A stretch of DNA of 64,000 nucleotides from the NCBI RefSeq assembly GCF_035325925.1, contig NZ_DAOKZA010000018.1, positions 7,684 through 71,683 of the forward strand, read 5' to 3'. Positions within the stretch are counted from its first letter, which is position 1. The number at the start of each line of letters is the position of its first letter. Origin of the DNA: Calidifontimicrobium sp035325925 (lineage in GTDB: Bacteria > Pseudomonadota > Gammaproteobacteria > Burkholderiales > Burkholderiaceae_C). The notes beneath the pieces are model-generated. The model had not been told where the DNA came from and searched no databases. It saw only the letters and a program-made list of their open reading frames with translations. This document shows positions 55,666-64,000 of the stretch, in pieces. Position numbers and translations under genes: made by a program.

Positions 55666-56562
55666 ATGCAGGCCCTGCCGAGCTGGCAGCTGTTCGCGCT
55701 GTGCGTGCTCACCTGGGGCACGACCTGGTACGCGATCACCTGGCAGATCGACGCCACCGCGCCCGAGGTCGGCGTGGCGTGGCGCTTCACGCTGGCCGCG
55801 GCGGTGGCGCTGGCGGCGTGGGCGGCGCGCGGCGGGCGGCTGCGTTTCGGCGCCGCGCAGCACCTGCGGCTGGCCGCGCAGGGGGCGTTCATGTTCTCGC
55901 TGTCCTACGTGGCGATCTACCACGCCGAGCGGCACGTCCCGTCGGGGCTGGTGGCGGTGGGCTACGCGGCGTCGCCGCTGGTCAACGGCCTGGGCGCGCA
56001 CTGGCTGTTCGGTGCGCCGCTGGCGCGCCGCTTCGTCGCCGGCGGCGTCGCCGGCGTGGCCGGCGTGGCCGGCGTGGCGCTGATCTTCGCGCCGCAGTTC
56101 CGCGCCGCCGACGCGACCGGCGCGGTCGCGCTGGGTGCGGCGCTGACGGTGCTGGCGGTGCTGTTGTCGTCGGCGGGCAGCCTGATCGCCAGCCGCAACC
56201 GCGAGCGGCAGATCCCGTTCTGGCCGGCGCTGGGCTACGGCATGGCCTGGGGCGCGCTGCTGAGCTGGGCGCTGGTGGCCGTCGCCGGCCACGACCCGCT
56301 GCCGCCGGCCACGTGGCGCTGGTGGGCCGCGCTGGGCTACCTGGCGCTGGCCGGCTCGGTGCTGACCTTCGCCGCGTACCTGAGCCTGCTCGACCGCCTG
56401 GGCCCCGGGCGCAGCTCGGCGATCGGCGTGATGACGCCGCTGCTCGCGCTGGCGGTGTCGGTGGCCTTCGAAGGCTACCGCCCCGACCTGGCCGCGGCGC
56501 TGGGCGCGGCGCTGGCGGTGGCCGGCAACGTGATGATGCTGCGGCGCGACGAGCGGGGTTGA
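55666..56562 (+). CDS. DMT-superfamily (EamA) permease
   Basis: A 298-residue protein with about ten membrane helices in two EamA repeats. It starts LPSWQLFALCVLTWGTTWYAI; AERHVPSGLVAVGYAASPLV and GPGRSSAIGVMTPLLA are typical of the family. Substrate unknown; EamA proteins export amino acids or metabolites. It follows the MOSC gene by 24 nt and converges with ftsZ across 387 bp. Confidence 0.86.
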   Translation: MQALPSWQLFALCVLTWGTTWYAITWQIDATAPEVGVAWRFTLAAAVALAAWAARGGRLRFGAAQHLRLAAQGAFMFSLSYVAIYHAERHVPSGLVAVGYAASPLVNGLGAHWLFGAPLARRFVAGGVAGVAGVAGVALIFAPQFRAADATGAVALGAALTVLAVLLSSAGSLIASRNRERQIPFWPALGYGMAWGALLSWALVAVAGHDPLPPATWRWWAALGYLALAGSVLTFAAYLSLLDRLGPGRSSAIGVMTPLLALAVSVAFEGYRPDLAAALGAALAVAGNVMMLRRDERG

Positions 56563-56949
56563 CGCGCATCGCGGCGAGGGCTGTTGCCCACGCCCTGCTG
56601 GCGAGCAGGGCGATCGCGGTCGCGCTCGCGTCGGCGATGGCGCCGCGCGTGCGGCACACCGACGCCATCGGCGGTGGCGCCGGCCTCGGCCGGCACGCCG
56701 CCACGAAGTGCGACGGTCGAGTTCAGCAGCAGCCGAACAGACGTCGCTCGTGCAAGCGCCACCCGAACGCGACCGCAACACCGTCAAGCGACCGCCGCGG
56801 ATCCGGCTGTGCCGGTCCGCAGGCGGTGCCCCCTCGAGGGGGGTGAGCGCGGACGCTCGGGTCTGCCTGCGCAGATCCGAGCGCCTCGTGAACCGCCCGA
56901 GCTGCGCGAGGGCGTGGATGCGCCGAAGGCGCTTCGGGGGTGGTCGACT
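56563..56949. other. Intergenic region between eamA permease and ftsZ
   Basis: 387 bp between convergent genes with no credible ORF. It contains a perfect 14-bp palindrome CCCCCTCGAGGGGG (56829-56842) and a small GCGCC-GAA-GGCGC hairpin near the ftsZ end. No lpxC gene is present, although lpxC often follows ftsZ in related bacteria. Confidence 0.5.
56829..56842. repeat. Palindrome CCCCCTCGAGGGGG
   Basis: A perfect 14-bp palindrome centred on an XhoI-like core. From memory, this kind of C-run/CTCGAG/G-run palindrome occurs repeatedly in intergenic regions of Comamonadaceae-type genomes; only this copy was noticed here. Confidence 0.5.
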
Positions 56950-58167
56950 TCAATCCGCCTGCTTGCGCAGGAACGCCGGAATCTCGATCTCGTCCATGCC
57001 GTTGCTCGCCAGCGCGTCGACCTTCGCCGCGGCGGTGCGGCCGTGGCGCCACACGCTGGGCACCGCGAGCCCGGTGTAGTCGTGCGCCGCCGCGGGCGCG
57101 GCCTGCGCCGGCGCCGTGGCGACCGGCGCGTGCAGCGTCGGCAGCCCGTCGGTGCCGGTGCGCAGCGCCGGCTGGCTGTGCACCACACTGATCGGCGCGG
57201 CCTGGCGCCTGCTCGCCGGGCTCAGGCCGGTGGCGATCACCGTGACGCGCATCTGGTCGCCCAGCTCGTCGTCGTACGCGGTGCCGAAGATCACGTGCGC
57301 GTCGTCGGCGGCGTAGCGGCGGATGCAGTCCATCACCTTCTTGCTCTCGTTGAGCTTGAAGGTGTTCTTGCTCGCGGCGATCAGCACCAGCACGCCGCGC
57401 GCGCCCGACAGGTCGATGCCCTCGAGCAGCGGACAGGCCACCGCCGACTCGGCGGCCTTGCTCGCGCGGTCGGGGCCGCCCGCCTGCGCGGTGCCCATCA
57501 TCGCCTTGCCCGGCTCGCTCATCACCGTCTTCACGTCCTCGAAGTCGACGTTGACCAGCCCCGGCACGTGGATGATGTCGCTGATGCCGCCCACCGCGTT
57601 CTTCAGCACGTCGTTGGCGTGCGCGAAGGCCTGGTGCTGCGTCACGTCGTCGCCCAGCACCTCGAGCAGCTTCTCGTTGAGCACGACGATCAGGCTGTCG
57701 ACGTTGGCCTCGAGCTCGGCGACGCCCTGGTCGGCGGCCTTCATGCGGCGGTTGCCTTCGAACTCGAACGGCTTGGTCACCACGCCGACGGTCAGGATGC
57801 CCATCTCCTTGGCCACGCGCGCGATCACCGGCGCCGCGCCGGTGCCGGTGCCGCCGCCCATGCCGGCGGTGATGAACAGCATGTGCGCGCCGTCGATCGC
57901 GTCGCGGATGCGGTCGACCGCCTCCTCGGCCGCCGCGCGCCCGGCCTCGGGCTTGGCGCCGGCGCCCAGCCCGGTGTTGCCGAGCTGGATCACGTGCGGC
58001 GCGTGGCTGAGGTTGAGCGCCTGCGCGTCGGTGTTGGCGCAGATGAACTGCACCCCCTGCACGCCGTGCTCGATCATGTGCTCGACCGCGTTACCGCCGC
58101 CGCCGCCGACGCCGATCACGCGGATCTGCGTGCCTTCCGTGAATTCCTCGATCATCTCGATGGGCAT
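56950..58167 (-). CDS. ftsZ: Cell division protein FtsZ
   Basis: Tubulin-like GTPase that forms the division ring. 405 residues starting MPIEMIEEFTEG; GMGGGTGTGAAPVIA is the tubulin signature, and the variable linker ends in a conserved tail (DEIEIPAFLRKQAD) that binds FtsA/ZipA. A strong AGGAGGT precedes the ATG. An in-frame ATG at 58281, overlapping the ftsA stop, would add 38 basic residues but is less likely. Confidence 0.97.
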   Translation of the reverse strand: MPIEMIEEFTEGTQIRVIGVGGGGGNAVEHMIEHGVQGVQFICANTDAQALNLSHAPHVIQLGNTGLGAGAKPEAGRAAAEEAVDRIRDAIDGAHMLFITAGMGGGTGTGAAPVIARVAKEMGILTVGVVTKPFEFEGNRRMKAADQGVAELEANVDSLIVVLNEKLLEVLGDDVTQHQAFAHANDVLKNAVGGISDIIHVPGLVNVDFEDVKTVMSEPGKAMMGTAQAGGPDRASKAAESAVACPLLEGIDLSGARGVLVLIAASKNTFKLNESKKVMDCIRRYAADDAHVIFGTAYDDELGDQMRVTVIATGLSPASRRQAAPISVVHSQPALRTGTDGLPTLHAPVATAPAQAAPAAAHDYTGLAVPSVWRHGRTAAAKVDALASNGMDEIEIPAFLRKQAD

Positions 58168-58280
58168 CTCGACCTCCTGTGTGCAGTTGCCATCCGTTCC
58201 AGCCAGACCATCCACTTTCACCGTCCAAAGAGCGCGGGGCGTGGCGTGTCGTCGTCGCCGCCCCTTTCTTGTCACCTTCA

Positions 58281-59510
58281 TCAGAAGTTCCCCAAGAACC
58301 AGTCCTTCGCCCGCGTCACGAAGCTCTTCACCGAACCGGCCTGCTGCGCCGCCTTGTGGCCGCGCGTGCGCGCCAGCCGCGCCTCCTCGAGCAGTCCCAT
58401 CACGGTGGCCGAGCGCGGGTTGGCCACCATGTCCGACAGCGCCCCGCCGTAGGTCGGCAGGCCCTTGCGCACCGGCTTGAGGAAGATGTCCTCGCCGAGC
58501 TCGACCATGCCCGGCATCACCGCCGAGCCGCCGGTGAGCACCACGCCGCTGGACAGCAGCTCCTCGTAGCCGCTGTCGCGGATCACCTGGTGCACCAGCG
58601 AGAAGATCTCCTCGACGCGCGGCTCGATCACGCCGGCCAGCGCCTGGCGGCTGAGCATGCGCGGGCCGCGGTCGCCGAGGCCGGGCACCTCGACCTGCTC
58701 GCCCGGGTCGGCGAGCAGCTGCTTGGCCACGCCGTGCTCGACCTTGATCTCCTCGGCGTCCTTGGTCGGCGTGCGCAGCGCCATCGCGATGTCGCTGGTG
58801 ATCAGGTCGCCCGCGATCGGGATCACCGCGGTGTGGCGCACGCTGCCGTCGGTGTAGATCTGCACGTCGGTGGTGCCGGCGCCGATGTCGACCATCGCCA
58901 CGCCGAGGTCCTTCTCGTCGTCGGTGAGCACCGCGTGGCTGCTGGCGCTGGGGTTGAGCACCAGCATCTCGACCTCGAGGCCGCAGCGGCGCACGCACTT
59001 GACGATGTTCTCGGCCGCGCTCTGCGCGCCGGTGACGATGTGCACCTTGACCTCGAGGCGCCCGCCGCTCATGCCGATCGGCTCCTTGACCTCGTGGCCG
59101 TCGATGATGAACTCCTGCGGCTCGACGAGCAGCAGCCGCTGGTCGTTCGGGATGTTCACCGCCTTCGCGGTCTCGACGACGCGGGCGACGTCGGCGGGCG
59201 TCACCTCGCGGTCGCGCACGATCACCATGCCCGGCGAGTTCTGCCCGCGGATGTGGCTGCCGGTGATGCCGGTGTACACGCGCGTGATCTTGCAGGCCGC
59301 CATCATCTCGGCCTCCTTCAGCGCCTGCTGGATGCTCTGCACGGTGGCGTCGATGTTGACGACGACGCCGCGCTTGAGCCCGTGCGACGAGGCCACGCCG
59401 AGCCCGGCCACGCGCAGCTCGCCGCCGGGCAGCACCTCGGCGACCACCGCCATCACCTTGGCGGTGCCGATGTCGAGCCCGACGACGAGGTCCTTGTATT
59501 CCTTGGCCAT
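58281..59510 (-). CDS. ftsA: Cell division protein FtsA
   Basis: Actin-like protein that tethers FtsZ to the membrane. 409 residues; VVGLDIGTAKVMAVVAEV at the start, VDIGAGTTDVQIY (phosphate 2) and VVLTGGSAVMPGM (adenosine motif). The C-terminal helix (SFVTRAKDWFLGNF) is the amphipathic membrane tether. It follows ftsQ by 3 nt; 113 nt separate it from ftsZ. Confidence 0.97.
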   Translation of the reverse strand: MAKEYKDLVVGLDIGTAKVMAVVAEVLPGGELRVAGLGVASSHGLKRGVVVNIDATVQSIQQALKEAEMMAACKITRVYTGITGSHIRGQNSPGMVIVRDREVTPADVARVVETAKAVNIPNDQRLLLVEPQEFIIDGHEVKEPIGMSGGRLEVKVHIVTGAQSAAENIVKCVRRCGLEVEMLVLNPSASSHAVLTDDEKDLGVAMVDIGAGTTDVQIYTDGSVRHTAVIPIAGDLITSDIAMALRTPTKDAEEIKVEHGVAKQLLADPGEQVEVPGLGDRGPRMLSRQALAGVIEPRVEEIFSLVHQVIRDSGYEELLSSGVVLTGGSAVMPGMVELGEDIFLKPVRKGLPTYGGALSDMVANPRSATVMGLLEEARLARTRGHKAAQQAGSVKSFVTRAKDWFLGNF

Positions 59511-59513
59511 GTC

Positions 59514-60320
59514 TTATCTCTTGGGGGACGCAGCGTCCGGGGTCGTCGTGATGCCTTCGAGCCGCACGGCGTAGCCGTCGGCGTGGCGCAGGTCGGCGTA
59601 CAGCAGCCGCCGCTGGTAGTGCGCACCGACCTGGCCGACGGTGCGCACGAAGCGCTCGGCGCGCGCCACCAGCTCGGTGGCCTCGCCGGCGCCGGGCGTG
59701 CCGCGGCCGAGCTCGATCGCGGCGCCGCTGTCGAGCCCGACGCGCCACGAGCCGCGCCCGCTCAGGCGCAGCGTCTCGACGCGCGCGGGCAGCGGCGCGA
59801 ACACCGGCGCGAGCTGCCGGTACGCCGCCAGCATGCGCGCCGCGCTGCCCTCGGGGCCGTCGAAGCGCGGCAGGCCCTCGTCCTCGACGTCGCCGACGTT
59901 GGCCTCGAACACCTCGCCGAAGGTGTTGACCAGGCGGTCGTTGCCGTCGTCGGCGCCCCACAGCGCGGCGGCCTGGTGCTCGACCAGCGTCACGCGCACG
60001 CGGTCGGGCCACACGCGGCGCACCACCGCCTGGCGCACCCACGGCACCGACTCGAACGCGGCGCGGGTGGCCGGCAGGTCGAGCGAGAAGAAGCTCGCCG
60101 CCAGGTGCGGTGCCGCCGCCGCGCGCAGCGCCGGCGCGGTGCTGCGCGCCAGTTCGCCGTCGACGACGACGCGACGCAGCGCGAACGCCGGCTGCCTCGC
60201 CGCCCAGGCCAGCGCGGCGGCCAGCAGCACCGCGGCGGCGAGCGCGTACACCGCCCAGGCGACGGCGTTCATCAGCCGGACGTCGGCCGGCAGAGGCTCG
60301 GGGCGGGTGACGGCGGCCAT
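59514..60320 (-). CDS. ftsQ: Cell division protein FtsQ
   Basis: Bitopic divisome protein that recruits FtsB/FtsL. 268 residues: cytoplasmic N-terminus, one membrane segment (about 18-42), POTRA domain (FALRRVVVDGEL to about 120) and a beta-domain with WPDRVRVTLVEHQAAALWG. It starts 7 nt after the ddl stop. Confidence 0.93.
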   Translation of the reverse strand: MAAVTRPEPLPADVRLMNAVAWAVYALAAAVLLAAALAWAARQPAFALRRVVVDGELARSTAPALRAAAAPHLAASFFSLDLPATRAAFESVPWVRQAVVRRVWPDRVRVTLVEHQAAALWGADDGNDRLVNTFGEVFEANVGDVEDEGLPRFDGPEGSAARMLAAYRQLAPVFAPLPARVETLRLSGRGSWRVGLDSGAAIELGRGTPGAGEATELVARAERFVRTVGQVGAHYQRRLLYADLRHADGYAVRLEGITTTPDAASPKR

Positions 60321-60327
60321 CGGTCGG

Positions 60328-61301
60328 TCAGGCGGCGGTGGCCGGCGCCGGCGACGCGTCGAGCCGCGCCTGCGCCAGCAGCTGCAGGCACAGCCGTTCG
60401 TAGGAGATGCCCGCGGCCTTGGCCGACATCGGCACCAGCGAGTGTCCGGTCATGCCCGGCGAGGTGTTCATCTCGAGCAGGAACGCGCGGCGGTCCGACG
60501 CGCGCACCATCAGGTCGGCGCGGCCCCAGCCGCGGCAGCCGAGCGCGCGGTAGGCCGCCAGCGTCAGGCGCTGGATCTCGCGCTCCTCGTCCTGCGGCAG
60601 CCCGCTGGGCACGAGGTAGTGCACGTCGTCGGTGAAGTACTTGTGCTGGTAGTCGTACGCGCCCTCGGGCGCGACGATGCGGATCACCGGCAGCGCCACC
60701 GCCTGCTCGCCCTCGCCGAGCACCGGGCAGGTGACCTCGTCGCCGTCGATGAACTCCTCGCACAGCACGTCGGGGTCGTAGCGGGTCGACAGCGCGACGG
60801 CGTCGTGCATCTGCGAGTAGCCGCGCACCTGGGTCACGCCGATCGACGAACCTTCGCGCGGCGGCTTGACGATCAGCGGCAGCCCCAGTTCGTCGGGCAC
60901 CGCGCGCGTGTCGGCCGGCTGCTGGTGCCCCGGCTCGAGCAGCACCCAGCGCGGCGTGGGCAGCCCCTCGGCGCGCCACACGCGCTTGGTCATCACCTTG
61001 TCCATCGCGATCGCGCTGGCCATCACGCCGCTGCCCGTGTAGGGGATGCCCAGCAGCTCGAGCGCGCCCTGCACGGTGCCGTCCTCGCCGTGGCGGCCGT
61101 GCAGCGCGACGAAGGCGCGGCGGAAGCCTTCCTTCTTCAGCTCGCACAGGTCGCTGGCCGCGGGATCGAACGCGTAGGCGTCGACGCCCTGCGACTTCAG
61201 CGCGTGCAGCACGCCGCTGCCCGACATCAGGCTGACCTCGCGCTCGGCGCTGCTGCCGCCCATCAGCACCGCCACCTTGCCGAGCGACTTCACGTCGATG
61301 T

Positions 61302-61305
<4 letters not shown>
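60328..61305 (-). CDS. ddl: D-alanine-D-alanine ligase
   Basis: Makes the D-Ala-D-Ala dipeptide for peptidoglycan. 325 residues; VAVLMGGSSAEREVSLMSG at the start, HGRHGEDGTVQG, PLIVKPPREGSSIGV (ATP-grasp) and LEMNTSPGMTGHSLVP. The ATG at 61305 overlaps the murC stop (ATGA). This is the DdlB-type gene of the dcw cluster. Confidence 0.96.
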
Positions 61306-62710
<1,405 letters not shown>

Positions 62711-62714
<4 letters not shown>

Positions 62715-62797
62715 GCGCCGGCCTCCGACGGGACGCCACCCTTCGTCGGCCACGTCGTGGTCGCGACGAAGTGGGCGGGCATGACGGCGAGCTTCAT
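62711..62797 (-). CDS. 28-codon micro-ORF between murG and murC
   Basis: ATG-to-TGA frame whose start forms ATGA with the murG stop and whose stop forms ATGA with the murC start. The peptide begins MKLAVMPAHFV, close to MurC's MKHAVKHIHFV; the DNA matches the murC start at 37 of 44 positions, counting the bases before the ATG. It looks like a decayed tandem copy of the murC 5' end that still joins the two genes by translational coupling. No known function. Confidence 0.4.
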
Positions 62798-63876
62798 GCG
62801 GCGGCCTTTCTCACCAGGCGCTCGATCTCGTCGGCCACGCGCGCCGCGGCGCGCGGGCGCGCCAGTGCATGCGCACGCTCGGCCATCGCGAGCAGCGCCT
62901 CGCGGTCGAGCCCGCGCAGCAGCGCGGCCAGCCGCTCGGGCGTCAGCTCGGCCTGCGGCAGGTGGACCGCCGCGCCGTGCTGCGCCATGAACTGCGCGTT
63001 GTCGCGCTGGTGCGCGGTGGTGCTGACGACGAAGGGCACCAGCACCGACGGCACGCCGGCGACGCACAGCTCGCTGACGGTGATCGCGCCGGCGCGGCAC
63101 ACCACCAGGTCGGCGTCGGCGAGGCGCCGGTGCATGTCGTCGATGAACGGCAGCACCTCGGCGACGACGCCGGCTTGCGCGTAGGCGGCGACGACCTCGG
63201 CGTGCATCGCGGCGCCGGTCTGGTGCGTCACCGACGGGCGCTCGCCCGGCGCGAGCCGGGCCAGCGCGGCGGGCAGCGTGCGGTTCAGCGGCTGCGCGCC
63301 CAGGCTGCCGCCGACGACGAGCAGCTTCAGAGGCCCGCCGCGGCCGGCGAAGCGTTGCGCCGGCGGCGGCAGCGCCTCGATCTCGGCGCGCACCGGGTTG
63401 CCGGTGACGACGGCGCGCTTCGTCTTCGCGGCCGCCGCGCCGTCGAACCCGAACGCGATGCGGTCGGCCACCGGCAGCAGCGCCTTGTTGCTCAGCAGCA
63501 GCGCGGCGTCGGCGTTGACCAGCACCAGCGGCCGCGACAGCAGCGACGCCATCATGCCGCCGGGGAAGCACACGTAGCCGCCCATGCCGAGCACGGCGTC
63601 GGCGCCGCGCCGGCGCAGGATCGCGAGGCACTCGCCGAAGGCCTTGAGCAGGCGCAAGCCCCCGGTCAGCAGCCCCATCGCGCCCTTGCCACGCAGCCCC
63701 GTGAACCCGATCGTGTCGAGCGCGATGCCGGTGGGCGGGACCAGCGTGCTCTCGAGGCCCCGGGTCGTGCCGAGCCAGCTGACGCTCCAGCCGCGGCGCT
63801 GCATCTCCTGCGCGACGGCGATGCCGGGAATGACGTGCCCGCCGGTGCCCGCGGCCATGATCACCAGATGGCTCAT
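62794..63876 (-). CDS. murG: UDP-GlcNAc:lipid I N-acetylglucosaminyltransferase
   Basis: Converts lipid I to lipid II at the inner face of the membrane. 360 residues; MAAGTGGHVIPGIAVAQEM at the start, GGYVCFPG, VVGGSLGAQPLN and the C-terminal RAGAITVSELCVAGVPSVLVPF signature. GGAGG lies 7 nt before the ATG at 63876; an in-frame upstream reading exists but lies across the palindromic repeat. Confidence 0.96.
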   Translation of the reverse strand: MSHLVIMAAGTGGHVIPGIAVAQEMQRRGWSVSWLGTTRGLESTLVPPTGIALDTIGFTGLRGKGAMGLLTGGLRLLKAFGECLAILRRRGADAVLGMGGYVCFPGGMMASLLSRPLVLVNADAALLLSNKALLPVADRIAFGFDGAAAAKTKRAVVTGNPVRAEIEALPPPAQRFAGRGGPLKLLVVGGSLGAQPLNRTLPAALARLAPGERPSVTHQTGAAMHAEVVAAYAQAGVVAEVLPFIDDMHRRLADADLVVCRAGAITVSELCVAGVPSVLVPFVVSTTAHQRDNAQFMAQHGAAVHLPQAELTPERLAALLRGLDREALLAMAERAHALARPRAAARVADEIERLVRKAAA

Positions 63877-63896
63877 GCGCGGCCTCCGCGCATGAG
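63872..63896. repeat. 25-bp palindrome over the murG start, copy 1
   Basis: An 11-bp perfect inverted repeat (CTCATGCGCGG/CCGCGCATGAG) with a 3-nt centre. It covers the murG Shine-Dalgarno and start codon. An identical copy lies at 63976-64000. As RNA it would fold into a hairpin hiding the murG ribosome site. Confidence 0.8.
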
Positions 63897-63980
63897 CTGG
63901 CGGTTCTGGCTGCGGCACGCGCGCTGCGCGCGCTTCACGTCGCTTCGCGACATGAGCCTTCGCCGGAACAGAACCCTCAT
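63873..63980 (-). CDS. 35-codon micro-ORF upstream of murG
   Basis: An ATG-to-TGA frame joined by ATGA overlaps at both ends: to the probable ftsW stop upstream and to the murG start downstream. The peptide is Arg-rich and ends NRQLMRGGRA, repeating the LMRGGRA seen at the probable end of ftsW. The repeat is due to a duplicated 25-bp palindrome. It may be a duplication scar rather than a gene. Confidence 0.3.
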   Translation of the reverse strand: MRVLFRRRLMSRSDVKRAQRACRSQNRQLMRGGRA

Positions 63981-64000
63981 GCGCGGCCTCCGCGCATGAG
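63976..64000. repeat. 25-bp palindrome, copy 2 (window end)
   Basis: Identical to the palindrome at 63872-63896, 104 bp away. It would cover the last codons of the upstream gene (probably ftsW) and the start of the 35-codon micro-ORF. Confidence 0.8.
63977..64000 (-). CDS. ftsW: Possible last codons of ftsW (partial)
   Basis: One frame reads LMRGGRA and stops (TGA at 63979-63977) at the window edge. ftsW normally lies directly before murG in the dcw cluster, so this is probably its C-terminus. Only seven residues are visible, so the assignment rests on gene order. Confidence 0.3.
   Translation of the reverse strand, partial: LMRGGRA

Overview
The window is very GC-rich, densely packed bacterial chromosome. 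Gene content and gene order point to a betaproteobacterium of the order Burkholderiales, probably near the Rubrivivax/Leptothrix/Methylibium group. That placement comes from synteny (fab genes - rpoE - mucABD - lepA - lepB - rnc - era - recO - pdxJ - acpS - nagZ; a T2SS operon; dcw genes) and base composition, not from a database search. I saw no tRNA, rRNA, insertion sequence, prophage or CRISPR array.

Layout. (1) 1-2405: 3' part of RNase E on the + strand. (2) 2441-21728, almost all on the - strand: a core block for envelope and growth. In transcription order it holds yceD, rpmF, plsX, fabH, fabD, fabG, acpP, fabF, a small YgfX-like membrane protein, rpoE-mucA-mucB-mucD (sigma-E envelope stress), a candidate small RNA, lepA-lepB, a DUF4845 protein, rnc, era, recO, pdxJ, acpS and nagZ. 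Many junctions are ATGA/GTGA/TGATG overlaps, so translational coupling is likely. (3) 21768-24692: maf and an RsmI-like methyltransferase on +, and the RNA helicase rhlE on -. (4) 24977-40608: a polysaccharide locus. It has two family-2 glycosyltransferases, an O-antigen ligase-type membrane protein, a 1514-residue glycosyltransferase/RgpF/HAD fusion, a methyltransferase, a 1091-residue methyltransferase/methyltransferase/glycosyltransferase fusion, an acyltransferase, and a Wzt/Wzm-type ABC exporter. Together these could build, modify, export and ligate a surface glycan (O-antigen or capsule). (5) 40667-43430: a periplasmic parvulin-type isomerase and a large exported protein with its own promoter-like box and a strong terminator. 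(6) 43650-54658: a lipoprotein and a complete type II secretion operon (gspE-F-G-H-I-J-K-L-M-C/N-D). (7) 54790-56562: a MOSC protein and a DMT permease on +. (8) 56950-64000: division and cell-wall genes on - (ftsZ, ftsA, ftsQ, ddl, murC, murG and perhaps the last codons of ftsW).

The most interesting non-coding signal is at 10498-10575 on the - strand. A TACAAT box is followed by about 67 nt that fold into two hairpins and end in seven U residues. The loop of the second hairpin repeats the 3' end of 16S rRNA (anti-Shine-Dalgarno) almost exactly. It resembles what I remember of a toxic anti-SD small RNA family in Betaproteobacteria. Other points to check: two tiny ORFs joined by ATGA overlaps between ftsW/murG and murG/murC, the first resembling a decayed copy of the murC start; the two giant fusion proteins; likely non-AUG starts; a 4 x 27 bp repeat inside gspL; and the absence of lpxC directly after ftsZ.
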